Assembly: GCA_903925705.1 (NCBI GenBank)
Contig: CAIYGJ010000226.1
Location: 1 to 20,049 of the forward strand
DNA: 20,049 nucleotides
Direction: 5' to 3'
From: an uncultured Actinomycetes bacterium
GTDB taxonomy: Bacteria; Actinomycetota; Actinomycetes; S36-B12; UBA5976
This document shows positions 7,715 through 16,096 of this stretch, piece after piece. Every line of letters begins with the position of its first letter. Within the stretch, counting starts at the first letter, position 1. A program made the position numbers and the translations under genes. A model generated the notes under the pieces. It saw only the letters and a list, made by a program, of their open reading frames with translations, searched no databases and was not told the DNA's origin.

Positions 7715-7732
7715 TTACCCAAGTTCTCCCAA

Positions 7733-7738
7733 TAGTCT
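7733..7738 (+). promoter_or_regulatory. Candidate -10 box (leaderless) for the histidine phosphatase
   Basis: TAGTCT is followed by six bases and then ATG 7745, matching TANNNT-N6-ATG. This suggests the phosphatase-DUF3090 pair has its own promoter rather than relying on uppP. Confidence 0.45.
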
Positions 7739-7744
7739 TTACTC

Positions 7745-8422
7745 ATGGGAACTTTACTGCTGATCCGACATGGTCGTACTGAGGCGAATGCCACTGGCAT
7801 TCTGGCAGGTCGCAGCCCTGGTGTAGTCCTCGACGAAGTGGGTAGGGCGTCAACTGAAGTCTTGTCTGAACGACTTAAAGGCGTAAACATTGCCCGCGTA
7901 GTTTCAAGTCCCCTTGAACGCACTCGCGAGACTGCATCGATCCTTTTTAAAGACCAACACGAGATTGAACTAGAAGATCGCTTCCTCGAATGTGATTATG
8001 GAGATTGGCAAGGCGCAAAATTGAGTGAACTAGCAGTTCATGAGTTGTGGCCGATTGTGCAGCAACGCCCTGATGAAATGATTTTCCCAAACGGAGAGTC
8101 AATGAACGACATGTCATCGCGCGCTAGCACTGCTGCCAGAGATTGGGATGCAAAGCTAACAGCCGAACATGGTGACAAAGTTGTTTGGGCCGCAGTAAGC
8201 CACGGCGACATCATCAAGGCAATTTGCGCCGATGCAATGGGATTACCACTGCGAAAATTCCAATCGTTATTGATAGAACCAGCATCCGTTAGTGTCATCC
8301 ATTACTCGGAATCAGGTTCAGCGCTTTCAAAACTGAATGACACTGGTAGTGAATGGTTATCCAAATTGAATGATGAAGCAATAAAGACTTCCACCCTCGG
8401 TGGCGAAAGTGGGAAGATCTAA
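7745..8422 (+). CDS. Histidine phosphatase family protein (MSMEG_4193-like)
   Basis: A 225-residue member of the phosphoglycerate mutase-like superfamily. The RHG motif that carries the phospho-accepting His is at residues 8-10 (LLLIRHGRTEAN). It is followed by SSPLERTRETA, with the second Arg pocket, and by an acidic-face Glu region (FLECDYGDWQG). The second catalytic His is in VSHGDIIKA. In actinobacteria the MSMEG_4193 subgroup is found next to DUF3090, SCO1664-type and mshC genes, and the same company is seen here. The substrate is not known. DUF3090 begins one base after the stop codon, so the two are surely co-transcribed. Confidence 0.9.
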   Translation: MGTLLLIRHGRTEANATGILAGRSPGVVLDEVGRASTEVLSERLKGVNIARVVSSPLERTRETASILFKDQHEIELEDRFLECDYGDWQGAKLSELAVHELWPIVQQRPDEMIFPNGESMNDMSSRASTAARDWDAKLTAEHGDKVVWAAVSHGDIIKAICADAMGLPLRKFQSLLIEPASVSVIHYSESGSALSKLNDTGSEWLSKLNDEAIKTSTLGGESGKI

Positions 8423-8423
8423 A

Positions 8424-8975
8424 ATGGCTCGAATCATTCATACTTTCGATAATCCGCAACGCTTCATAACTGGCACAGTTGGCGTCCCAGGCGAGCGCAC
8501 CTTCTTCTTGCAAGCCAGAACTGACCAGAGAATCATAAGCGTTTCACTTGAAAAGCAGCAGGTCGCACTATTGGCAGATCGGTTAACAGAGCTATTAGAC
8601 CAAGTGGCGCGCGCCGAAGGAATTGATATCTCGTTTATGGGTCCGGCGGATCTAGAACCGCTAGATAATCCAATCCAGGAGGAATTCCGCGTTGGCACTT
8701 TGGCGTTGGGTTGGAATACCGATAGTCAACAAGTTGTAATTGAAGCTCACGCTTCGTCAGAGAACTTTGAAGACGTACCTGACCTCGAGGAAGACTCAGA
8801 TTTTGGGCCTGATTTACTGCGGGTGCGCCTAACTGGATCGATGGCCACTGCGTTTTGCTCACGTGCAATTGCAGTCGTGTCTGCTGGCCGGCCGCCTTGT
8901 CCGTTATGTACTGAACCCCTCGACCAGCAAGGTCACATTTGCCCGAGAGCCAACGGCTATCTAAGGCGTGGGTAA
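8424..8975 (+). CDS. DUF3090 family protein
   Basis: A 183-residue protein that matches the actinobacterial DUF3090 family: N-terminal F-PQRFITGTVGVPGERTFFLQA, central VALLADRLTELLDQV, then FRVGTLALGWN and a GSMATAFCSRAIAVVSAGRPPCPLC region. The C-terminal Cys set (CPLC ... HIC) looks like a small zinc-binding ribbon; that is inference from spacing. Its function is unknown, but its constant neighbours are the MSMEG_4193 phosphatase and an SCO1664-type kinase-fold protein, so the three probably act together. ATG 8424 is preferred over an upstream in-frame start because it follows the phosphatase stop directly and has GGGAAG in front. Its 3' end nearly meets the end of the SCO1664-type gene on the opposite strand. 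Confidence 0.92.
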   Translation: MARIIHTFDNPQRFITGTVGVPGERTFFLQARTDQRIISVSLEKQQVALLADRLTELLDQVARAEGIDISFMGPADLEPLDNPIQEEFRVGTLALGWNTDSQQVVIEAHASSENFEDVPDLEEDSDFGPDLLRVRLTGSMATAFCSRAIAVVSAGRPPCPLCTEPLDQQGHICPRANGYLRRG

Positions 8976-8981
8976 GTTACG

Positions 8982-9710
8982 TTAGAAAACTGGCCAGGGG
9001 ACTGCAGGCCAGTGCGGACTTGGGCTAGGCATAATTTTTTGAGCAAGCAAAGTGTCCAGCCGATCCACGAGTGCAGTTAATTCGGAATCATCCAAAAGTT
9101 CTTCAAGCTCGCTGCCATAAATCATTGACTTCAAGAGTTCTAAGTCCGCCAAGTATTGTTCAGGGAAATTTTGACCAATCCAACCCCACAGAACAGTTCG
9201 CAATTTATCTTCTGAACTGAAAGTCACACCATGATCTATACCGAATGTGTTACCAGAAGCATCTGTCAGAAGGTGACCAGCTTTGCGATCTGCATTGTTA
9301 ATCAGAACGTCGAAAACTGCGATCTGTTGCAGCCGCGTCGAATCTTCGTGAGCCAGAGTTACTTCGTTACCTTCTTCATCAATTCCGGTAATTATCGTTA
9401 GCCAACCTTCCGGAACAGAATCGGGCGGGAAAATGTCAACCGTTGTCGGCTCAGCATCGATCCATTTTTGAAATGAACCAACTCCGTATGGACCTTCTTG
9501 AATTTTGGTTTCAGGTACAACATCCCAGCCAAGCAGTTCACTCGTGACGTAGGCTGCACGCTCGCGTAAGTGGAGAGTGTGATCAGGGAAGTCCCATAGC
9601 GGGCGCTCACCGGATCTAGGTTTGTAGATGAACCGAGTACCGTCACTTTCAACAACCAGTGTTGAGTTGGACGCATTCACCATCTGACCAACGACTTTAA
9701 AGTTTTCCAT
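8982..9710 (-). CDS. SCO1664 family (PI3/4-kinase-like fold) protein
   Basis: A 242-residue protein of the actinobacterial SCO1664 family, related to HipA/PI-kinase folds. Kinase-like elements are visible: an ATP-contacting Lys in RFIYKPRSGERPLWDFP, a catalytic-loop-like NADRKAGHLL, and a metal-binding IDHGVTF in place of DFG. Its target is not known. ATG 9710 is chosen; it lies 17 bases after the mshC stop, and the downstream sequence (VVGQMVNASNSTLVV) matches the usual family N-terminus. A longer frame from 9752 would overlap mshC. The gene is downstream of mshC on the same strand and convergent with DUF3090, a partner usually encoded in the same direction. Confidence 0.88.
   Translation of the reverse strand: MENFKVVGQMVNASNSTLVVESDGTRFIYKPRSGERPLWDFPDHTLHLRERAAYVTSELLGWDVVPETKIQEGPYGVGSFQKWIDAEPTTVDIFPPDSVPEGWLTIITGIDEEGNEVTLAHEDSTRLQQIAVFDVLINNADRKAGHLLTDASGNTFGIDHGVTFSSEDKLRTVLWGWIGQNFPEQYLADLELLKSMIYGSELEELLDDSELTALVDRLDTLLAQKIMPSPSPHWPAVPWPVF
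8989..9013 (-). terminator. Candidate intrinsic terminator within the 3' end of the SCO1664-type gene
   Basis: ACTGGCC (8989-8995) and GGCCAGT (9007-9013) form a perfect 7-bp inverted repeat with an 11-base loop. On the minus strand the stem is followed by TTTTCTAA, a short T run that runs into the gene's own stop codon. It would end the mshC-SCO1664 transcript; the T run is weak. Confidence 0.45.
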
Positions 9711-9726
9711 ACCCAAGCGCCACGAA

Positions 9727-10938
9727 CTAAATGATTCCAAGAACGGAATCAACAGCGGCGGCTACTGCGTCAGTTGGTTCAATTGCAATTCCGGAGAGCG
9801 TTGCGTCTGCCCAGGCATCAATCATCGCTATAGCTCCAGGGGTGTCTAAGTCATTTGTCAGTCTGTCAATTAAACCTGCGATTGGATTTGGAGCACCCAA
9901 TGGTGATGAAAAGGCTAGACGCCAATTCTGTAGTCGTTCCTGTGCTTGTTCTAGTTCCGAGTCGAACCATTCCCAATCGCTGCGGTAATGATGAGAAAGG
10001 AGAACCAATCGAATAGCCATTGGATCGATTCCTTGCGCCCGAAGTTTAGAGACGAAAATAAGATTGCCAAGTGACTTACTCATCTTTTCGCCATCTAAAG
10101 AAACCATGCCAGCATGCATGAATGTTTGTGAGAATGGCCTCTCGCCAGTTAGTGATTCAGCATGTGCCGCGCTCATTTCGTGATGCGGGAATTTCAGGTC
10201 GCTACCTCCGCCTTGCACATTTATCCGTGAGCCAAGGAAGTGGGTGGCAATTGCTGAACATTCGATGTGCCAGCCGGGTCTTCCGGCTCCAAGAACTGAT
10301 GGCCAAGATGGATCGTCACCTGTTTGGCCACGCCAGAGCAAGGCATCAAATGCGTTGCGCTTTCCAGCGCGCAGGGGATCGCCACCACGTTGCGCAAACA
10401 TTTCAAGCATCTCACTCTGCGATAGGTGGCAAATTTCACCAAGGAGATCGGTTTGAGTCATGTCGTAGTACAAATCGTTTTCAACTGCGTACGCGAAACC
10501 CAGTTCTTTAAGCTTCACAACACTTTGTTCGATCATTTCAATCGCTTCAACAACGCCGATGTAATTTTGTGGCGGGATTACCCGCAGCGCTTCCATGTCT
10601 GTCTTGAAAAGATCTATTTGTTCAGTGGCTATTTCTTGCCAAGGACGACCAGTCAGTTTGGCGCGCTCTAGCAGGGGATCGTCGACGTCGGTGATGTTCT
10701 GGGTGTATTGAACTTGAACGCCAACTGCGCGCCAGAATCTATTCAGAGTGTCAAAAGCTACATACGTCGCAGCATGCCCCATATGAGTTGCGTCGTACGG
10801 AGTTATTCCACAGACGTAAAGCTTGGCGGTTCCTGAAACAGGCAAGGATTTCAATTGTGCAGATTGTGAATCGTAGGTCTGAAAATCAGATACCGAGAGA
10901 TTCAAATTCGGAACATTGACTTCGTTCCAAGGTTGCAT
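9727..10938 (-). CDS. mshC: Cysteine--1-D-myo-inosityl 2-amino-2-deoxy-alpha-D-glucopyranoside ligase MshC
   Basis: MshC joins cysteine to GlcN-Ins with ATP in the third committed step of mycothiol synthesis. The protein is a class I cysteinyl-tRNA synthetase relative of 403 residues, close to the usual ~410 and shorter than CysS because the tRNA-binding C-terminus is missing. The N-terminal motif YVCGITPYDATHMGHAAT (about residues 41-58) contains the zinc Cys43, the MshC-specific TPYDATH and the HIGH equivalent. WHIECSA and HHEMSAAHAES supply the other metal ligands, and EKMSKS lies near residue 288. The ATG at 10938 has TAGACT six bases upstream, suggesting a leaderless transcript that continues into the SCO1664-type gene. 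The presence of this gene implies a mycothiol-producing actinobacterium. Confidence 0.95.
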   Translation of the reverse strand: MQPWNEVNVPNLNLSVSDFQTYDSQSAQLKSLPVSGTAKLYVCGITPYDATHMGHAATYVAFDTLNRFWRAVGVQVQYTQNITDVDDPLLERAKLTGRPWQEIATEQIDLFKTDMEALRVIPPQNYIGVVEAIEMIEQSVVKLKELGFAYAVENDLYYDMTQTDLLGEICHLSQSEMLEMFAQRGGDPLRAGKRNAFDALLWRGQTGDDPSWPSVLGAGRPGWHIECSAIATHFLGSRINVQGGGSDLKFPHHEMSAAHAESLTGERPFSQTFMHAGMVSLDGEKMSKSLGNLIFVSKLRAQGIDPMAIRLVLLSHHYRSDWEWFDSELEQAQERLQNWRLAFSSPLGAPNPIAGLIDRLTNDLDTPGAIAMIDAWADATLSGIAIEPTDAVAAAVDSVLGII

Positions 10939-10944
10939 GTCTTA

Positions 10945-10950
10945 AGTCTA
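10945..10950 (-). promoter_or_regulatory. Candidate -10 box (leaderless) for mshC
   Basis: On the minus strand TAGACT is followed by six bases and ATG 10938, matching TANNNT-N6-ATG. It gives mshC its own promoter, separate from the upstream PAC2 gene. Confidence 0.5.
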
Positions 10951-11001
10951 CGAGGCGAACCAAGAGTAGATCTGCAGGGAAGTGCAAATGGTGGCGCAGG
11001 G

Positions 11002-11853
11002 TTAGTGCTCTCGCCGGCGTAAATATCGTTCAAATTCTCGCGCGATTGCCTCGCCTGTGGCCTCCGGCAACTCGGCAGTGTCTTGAGTCTCTTCCAAGGA
11101 GCGCACGTACTCAGATATCTCTTCATCATCAGTAGACAGCTCTTCGACACCAAGTTGCCAAGCGCGTGATTCTTCTACCAATTCAACGACCGGAATGGCT
11201 GTGTCCAACAAATCTTCCAGCCCTCGAATCAAAGCCAAAGTTGCTTTGGGGCAGGGTGGAGATGCTACATAGTGGGGAAGTGCAGCCCAAAGTGCAACCG
11301 ATGGAATGCCTTGGACTTCGAATTCAGATTGCAAGATTCCTAGAATGCCAGTGGGTCCCTCATATTTAGAAGGTTCAAAGCCCGAGATCTCTTGCATCAT
11401 TTTGCTCGACGTAGTGCCGCTAACTGGGATAGGCCGCGTATGGGCCACATCGGCAAGTAAGGCACCCAAGGTTATGAGTACTGTACGTTCGCCTAATTCA
11501 ATGTGAGAAAGAATGTCCGAGCAGAACTGCTTCCACCTCATACTGGGCTCAACTCCGTGCACGAGGAATATCTTGGTGTCGGGAAGAGTGTCGGTGGAGG
11601 CTCTAAAGATTGTGGTGCCTGGCCAGGCAACTTCGCGGTCTCCAGCCAAACCAATACTTACCTCAGGCCGATTGAATTGATAGTCATAAAAATCATCGCC
11701 AGGTAGATCCACGATTTCCTCAGATTGCCAAACATCAAGAAGGTGTTCTAAGGCATCAGTAGCTGACTGTCCGGCGTCGTTCCAGCCGCCAAAGGCTGCG
11801 ATCACTATGGTCGTGTCTCTTGGGAAGGATTTATCCAGTGCCAAGCACAACAC
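11002..11853 (-). CDS. PAC2 family protein
   Basis: A 283-residue member of the PAC2 family, named for a eukaryotic proteasome assembly chaperone. Family landmarks are VIAAFGGWNDAGQSATDALEHL near the N-terminus, IFLVHGVEPSMRWKQF, ITLGALLADVAHTRPIPVSGT, and YEGPTGILGIL...GIPSVALWAALPHYVASPPCPKATLALI. A long acidic, probably disordered C-terminal tail carries a basic end (YLRRREH). In actinobacteria these proteins commonly sit near mshC; their role is not established. A proteasome link should not be assumed from the name. The start is uncertain: GTG 11853 gives a family-length N-terminus but has only a weak ribosome site. A TAAACT hexamer at 11881-11876 is a possible -10 box. It is divergent from trmI. 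Confidence 0.85.
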   Translation of the reverse strand: MLCLALDKSFPRDTTIVIAAFGGWNDAGQSATDALEHLLDVWQSEEIVDLPGDDFYDYQFNRPEVSIGLAGDREVAWPGTTIFRASTDTLPDTKIFLVHGVEPSMRWKQFCSDILSHIELGERTVLITLGALLADVAHTRPIPVSGTTSSKMMQEISGFEPSKYEGPTGILGILQSEFEVQGIPSVALWAALPHYVASPPCPKATLALIRGLEDLLDTAIPVVELVEESRAWQLGVEELSTDDEEISEYVRSLEETQDTAELPEATGEAIAREFERYLRRREH

Positions 11854-11937
11854 CCAATTTCAGAAGCATGCATCTAGTTTATGACCTTGAGCAGACACCG
11901 GTTCAGCGAGTTTGGAAAAGGCTGGGAGAATAGGTCA

Positions 11938-12870
11938 ATGGAATCCGTGAATGTTGTGAGTACCGCCAAAGCCGCAGAGTTTGCCGTAGGCGATCGGGTT
12001 CAACTTACTGACACCAAGTCGCGCAAACATACGATTGTTTTGGAAACTGGACGTGAATTTCACACTAACCATGGTGCGGTTAAACACGATGACCTAATTG
12101 GCTTGAGTGAAGGCTCTACGGTGACATCCACCGGAAACATGGTCTATCTCGCCCTTCGTCCACTACTACTTGATTTCGTATTGAGTATGCCTCGAGGCGC
12201 AGCTGTCGTATATCCCAAAGATGCCGCTGCAATAGTAGGGCTTGCCGATGTTTACCCAGGTTGCGTGGTGGTCGAAGCTGGAGTCGGTTCTGGTGCGCTG
12301 TCGTGTACGCTGCTGCGCGCTATTGGAGATAGCGGCTATTTATACAGCTTCGAGCGTCGAGAAGATTTTGCCAAGATTGCGAAAAAGAACGTAACAAACT
12401 TCTTTGGGTCGGAACCTTCGAATTGGCAAGTAACACTTGGTGACCTCCAAGAAGAAGTGACGGCACTCCCAGTTGCCAGCGTTGATCGTGTCGTGTTGGA
12501 CATGTTGGCTCCCTGGGAATGCATCGACGCTATTGCTCAAGTTCTTCGCCCAGGCGGTGTTGTTATTGCCTATGTTGCAACGACAACTCAGATGTCTAGG
12601 TTTGTAGAGGATCTCCGACTCGACAAACGTTGGACTAATCCCGAAGGACAGGAGCTCATCGCGCGACCTTGGCACCTCGAAGGTTTGGCAGTTAGGCCAA
12701 ATCACAGAATGCAGGGTCACACCGGTTTCTTGGTAACTGCCCGCAAACTAGCACCTGGGGTGATTCTTCCGGCTCGTCGAATTCGCCCTACGAAAGGCGG
12801 ATTGGATACTGTTGCTGAAGTAGCGCAAGCAAATGATGTGGATGTTCTAGAGGAGGCAACTGATGACTGA
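11938..12870 (+). CDS. trmI: tRNA (adenine(58)-N1)-methyltransferase TrmI
   Basis: SAM-dependent methyltransferase that makes m1A58 in the T loop of tRNA and stabilises tRNA structure. An N-terminal beta domain (VGDRVQLTDTKSRKHTIVLETGREFHTNHG) precedes the Rossmann domain, whose SAM motif is VVEAGVGSGALSC. Later elements are SFERREDFAKIAKKNV and the DRVVLDMLAPWECI region (motif IV). The length of 310 residues is close to the family norm (about 280). ATG 11938 is chosen because GGGAG lies nine bases upstream; an ATG at 11881 would add 19 unrelated residues. Its last eight bases overlap the arc start (ATGACTGA), so the two are co-translated. trmI upstream of the pupylation genes is also known in Mycobacterium. 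Confidence 0.92.
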   Translation: MESVNVVSTAKAAEFAVGDRVQLTDTKSRKHTIVLETGREFHTNHGAVKHDDLIGLSEGSTVTSTGNMVYLALRPLLLDFVLSMPRGAAVVYPKDAAAIVGLADVYPGCVVVEAGVGSGALSCTLLRAIGDSGYLYSFERREDFAKIAKKNVTNFFGSEPSNWQVTLGDLQEEVTALPVASVDRVVLDMLAPWECIDAIAQVLRPGGVVIAYVATTTQMSRFVEDLRLDKRWTNPEGQELIARPWHLEGLAVRPNHRMQGHTGFLVTARKLAPGVILPARRIRPTKGGLDTVAEVAQANDVDVLEEATDD

Positions 12871-14500
12871 ATCAACAAGCGCAGACCAGTTGCGGGCACT
12901 AAACATTCGAATCGATGATTTATCTGAATCAAATACGAAACTGACCGCAACCCTGCGGGAGGCCAGAGAGCAAATCATCGGCCTAAAGGAAGAAGTGGAT
13001 CGCCTTAGCGCTCCGCCAAATGGATATGCCATCTATTTGGGTCCTGCAGCAGATGAATTAGTAGACGTAACTATTAATGGCCGCAAGATGCGAGTGGCTA
13101 TGGCTCCTGAAGTTGATCGCGAGACATTACGTCCTGGCCAAGAAGTAATTCTTAACGAGTCTATGAATGTGGTTGTTGCAGGTTCTTATGACGATCAGGG
13201 CGAAATCGTTATCTTCCAGGAAGTACTCGAAGACGGCTTGCGAGCAATAGTCACTGGACGAAGCGACGAAGAGCGAGTCATTCATCTGGCGGCGCCGCTT
13301 AGAGATGTCCCGCTTCGCTCTGGCGACAGCTTGCTGGCTGACATGAAAGCTGGATACGCGTTTGAACGTATTGCTAAGTCTGAAGTAGAGGATTTGGTTC
13401 TTGAAGAAGTACCAGACATTAACTACGAAGACATCGGTGGTCTTGGAGATCAAATCAACACAATCAGAGACGCAGTGGAACTGCCGTTTCTACATCCTGA
13501 ACTATTCAAAGAGTATGAACTTAAGCCACCTAAAGGAATTCTGCTTTACGGACCTCCAGGATGTGGTAAAACCCTCATTGCCAAGGCTGTGGCAAACTCA
13601 CTAGCTAAAAAAGTTTCAGAAATCTCTGGAAAAGGTGAAGGACGTAGTTACTTCCTCAATATCAAGGGTCCAGAGCTTCTGAATAAGTTTGTTGGTGAAA
13701 CTGAACGTCAAATTCGGATAATTTTCCAACGCGCCCGCGAGAAGGCCAGCGAAGGAACTCCGGTTATCGTATTTTTCGATGAAATGGATTCACTATTTCG
13801 CACCCGTGGCAGTGGCGTTTCAAGTGACGTTGAAAACACGATTGTGCCACAGCTGTTGAGTGAAATCGACGGCGTAGAAAGTCTTGAAAATGTTATTGTC
13901 ATCGGTGCATCCAACCGAGAAGACATGATTGATCCGGCGATCTTACGTCCCGGAAGATTAGATGTGAAAATCAAAATTGAGCGACCAGACGCCCAAGCCG
14001 CAGTCGACATCTTTGCCAAATACTTAACCACCGAACTTCCACTTAGCAAAGTTGATCTGGCAGAGTATGGCAATGATGCGCAAGCAACAGCAACAGCCAT
14101 GATCCAACGCGTTGTTGAGGAGATGTATGCAACAACTCCTAACAACGAATTCCTCGAAGTTACCTATGCAAATGGCGACAAGGAAGTTCTCTACTTCAAG
14201 GACTTTAGTTCAGGCGCGATGATCGAAAACATCGTAAGTCGAGCGAAGAAGGCAGCTATCAAATCCTTCCTTACAGTCGGCGAAAAGGGCATTACGATTG
14301 AGCATTTACTTCAAGCTTGCTTGGACGAATTCCATGAGAATGAAGATCTGCCAAATACGACCAACCCTGATGACTGGTCGCGAATTTCTGGCAAGAAGGG
14401 TGACCGCATTGTTTTCATGCGAACCTTAATCCACGGCAAGAAGGGCGATGACTCCGGGCGAAGCATCGACACTTCGTTGTCACCAAATCCATTCGCATAA
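12863..14500 (+). CDS. arc: AAA+ ATPase Arc (Mpa), pupylated-protein unfoldase, without proteasome-docking tail
   Basis: Hexameric ring ATPase that recognises Pup through its N-terminal coiled coil and unfolds pupylated proteins. Residues 1-50 form the coiled coil (heptad pattern from LRALNIRIDDL to EEVDRL). Two OB-type interdomain folds follow, to about residue 180. The AAA module has Walker A GPPGCGKT at 230-237, Walker B with DE at 306-307 (IVFFDEMDSLF), and the NRED and RPGRLD region with the arginine fingers. In mycobacterial Mpa the C-terminus ends in Gln-Tyr-Leu, which opens the 20S gate. Here the end is SIDTSLSPNPFA, with no penultimate Tyr. AGGAGG at 12851-12856 precedes ATG 12863, which overlaps trmI by eight bases. 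The length of 545 residues is somewhat below the usual ~600. Confidence 0.96.
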   Translation: MTESTSADQLRALNIRIDDLSESNTKLTATLREAREQIIGLKEEVDRLSAPPNGYAIYLGPAADELVDVTINGRKMRVAMAPEVDRETLRPGQEVILNESMNVVVAGSYDDQGEIVIFQEVLEDGLRAIVTGRSDEERVIHLAAPLRDVPLRSGDSLLADMKAGYAFERIAKSEVEDLVLEEVPDINYEDIGGLGDQINTIRDAVELPFLHPELFKEYELKPPKGILLYGPPGCGKTLIAKAVANSLAKKVSEISGKGEGRSYFLNIKGPELLNKFVGETERQIRIIFQRAREKASEGTPVIVFFDEMDSLFRTRGSGVSSDVENTIVPQLLSEIDGVESLENVIVIGASNREDMIDPAILRPGRLDVKIKIERPDAQAAVDIFAKYLTTELPLSKVDLAEYGNDAQATATAMIQRVVEEMYATTPNNEFLEVTYANGDKEVLYFKDFSSGAMIENIVSRAKKAAIKSFLTVGEKGITIEHLLQACLDEFHENEDLPNTTNPDDWSRISGKKGDRIVFMRTLIHGKKGDDSGRSIDTSLSPNPFA

Positions 14501-14510
14501 GGTTTCACAA

Positions 14511-16031
14511 ATGTCAGTACGTCGAGTGATGGGTATTGAATCTGAATTTGGTATTTCGAACCCTCGAGATTCAAGTGCAAATCCGATGCTGCTATCAAGC
14601 CAAGTCGTCAATGCCTATGGCAATGAAGTGATGCCGAACCGAATTCGACGAATGCGCTGGGATTACGATGTGGAATCACCTTTGCGAGATGCACGTGGTT
14701 TTGACATGAGTCGCGCAGAAGCTGATCCCAGTCAACTAACAGATGACGATTACGGTCTTGCGAACTTAGTTCTCCCAAATGGCGCACGTTACTACGTAGA
14801 TCATGCGCATCCTGAATACGCATCACCTGAAGTCACAAACCCATTGGATGCGGCGCTCTGGGATTGCGCAGGGGATCGCATCATTGAACGTAGCGCCAGA
14901 CTGGCAAGCACCTTGACCGGTGACTTGATAACAGTCTACAAAAACAATACCGATGGCAAGGGCGTCAGTTACGGAACTCACGAGAACTACCAAGTACTTC
15001 GCGAAGTTGCATTTAGTGATCTCGTCAAATTCCTCACGCCATTTTTTGTCACTCGGTGTGTATTCGCTGGGGCTGGTCGGGTTGGAATTGGACAAGAAAA
15101 CATCGAACCAGGTTTTCAAATAAGTCAACGCGCAGACTTTTTCGAAGCCGAGGTAGGTCTCGAGACCACATTAAGACGGCCAATCATAAACACTCGTGAC
15201 GAACCACACGCTGATCCAGACATCTACCGACGCCTACATGTGATCATTGGCGATGCCAACATGTCTCAAAAGATCAACTATCTAAAGATGGGAACGACTG
15301 CGATTGTGCTCAGCATGATTGAAGCGGGATTCTTGGAGTTGGATTTTGAACTATACGACGCAGTAACTTCAATGCACCTGGTTAGTCACGACTACAAATT
15401 TGAAACAAAGCAACGTATGCGTGACGGTTCAGAGAAGTCTGCTCTGGAAATCCAGCAGCATTATCACCAAAGCGCCGTCAGATTTTTGTCGGAGACAAAA
15501 GAATCTGATGAAATGACTCTTGACGTCGTCGCACAATGGGGACGTATTCTTGAGGCGCTTGATTCCGATCCCATGTCACTAATCAACGAAGTGGACTGGA
15601 TAACGAAGCTTTCTGTACTTAATGGATATCGCAACCGAGATCAATTGCTTTGGAGTGATTCTCGATTGGCTGCTATCGACATCCAATTTGCAGATTTGCG
15701 GCCGGACAAGGGTCTGGCACGCGTACTTCAACAAAAGGGAAAGATGGAACTGCTGTTTACCGAGGAACAGATTGCCATTGCAGTTGCCAATCCACCAAGC
15801 GATACCAGGGCCTATTTCAGGGGTACTTGCGTATCCAAATACGTGGATCAAGTCGCAGCGGCTTCATGGGATTCAGTGATTCTCGATTTAGGTCCAGACG
15901 TTCCGCTAAAACGCATTTCTACACCCGATGCTCTAGGTGGGACTCAGGCAGCGTCCCACGACTTGTTTGAAACCTCGAAGTTAGCTGGCGACTTGCTGGC
16001 TAATCTAATGCCTGAACATGTATTGGCATAG
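14511..16031 (+). CDS. dop: Pup deamidase/depupylase Dop
   Basis: Dop deamidates the C-terminal Gln of Pup to Glu and also removes Pup from conjugates. The glutamine synthetase-like fold is clear: MGIESEFG at residues 7-14 with the ATP/Mg Glu residues, the catalytic Asp at about 97 in YVDHAHPEYA, YKNNTDGKGVSYGTHENY, and NTRDEPHADPDIYRRLHVIIGDANMS. The Dop-specific insertion between the first strand and the Asp (SNPRDSSANPML to VESPLRDARGFD) separates it from PafA. The C-terminal domain has NPPSDTRAYFRG and AASWDSVIFDLG-like sequence (here ASWDSVILDLG). Length is 506 residues, as expected. ATG 14511, ten bases after the arc stop, gives the family N-terminus; a longer in-frame start at 14448 lies inside arc and is rejected. 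Confidence 0.96.
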   Translation: MSVRRVMGIESEFGISNPRDSSANPMLLSSQVVNAYGNEVMPNRIRRMRWDYDVESPLRDARGFDMSRAEADPSQLTDDDYGLANLVLPNGARYYVDHAHPEYASPEVTNPLDAALWDCAGDRIIERSARLASTLTGDLITVYKNNTDGKGVSYGTHENYQVLREVAFSDLVKFLTPFFVTRCVFAGAGRVGIGQENIEPGFQISQRADFFEAEVGLETTLRRPIINTRDEPHADPDIYRRLHVIIGDANMSQKINYLKMGTTAIVLSMIEAGFLELDFELYDAVTSMHLVSHDYKFETKQRMRDGSEKSALEIQQHYHQSAVRFLSETKESDEMTLDVVAQWGRILEALDSDPMSLINEVDWITKLSVLNGYRNRDQLLWSDSRLAAIDIQFADLRPDKGLARVLQQKGKMELLFTEEQIAIAVANPPSDTRAYFRGTCVSKYVDQVAAASWDSVILDLGPDVPLKRISTPDALGGTQAASHDLFETSKLAGDLLANLMPEHVLA

Positions 16032-16048
16032 GGTTTGAGTTACAGGAT

Positions 16049-16054
16049 TAGTCT
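16049..16054 (+). promoter_or_regulatory. Weak candidate -10 box upstream of pup
   Basis: The 65-base gap between dop and pup is the largest break in the arc-pafA block. TAGTCT here matches TANNNT and would give a leader of about 35 bases that contains the pup ribosome site. No good -35 box is seen. Confidence 0.3.
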
Positions 16055-16084
16055 GGAGCCTAGAAAAGCACTGACTGCGATCAA

Positions 16085-16090
16085 AAGGAG
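16085..16090 (+). promoter_or_regulatory. Ribosome binding site of pup
   Basis: AAGGAG lies six bases before ATG 16097. It is one of the strongest ribosome sites in the window, fitting a small abundant modifier protein. Confidence 0.6.
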
Positions 16091-16096
16091 TTCGAG

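Noticed and set aside
11881..11937. TrmI start at ATG 11881
   Set aside because: It adds 19 unrelated residues; ATG 11938 has GGGAG at good spacing.
12340..12720. 126-residue minus-strand frame over trmI
   Set aside because: Opposite-strand shadow of a well-supported methyltransferase gene; no family features.
14448..14510. Longer Dop starting inside arc
   Set aside because: The added residues are unlike Dop, and the sequence from ATG 14511 matches the family N-terminus.
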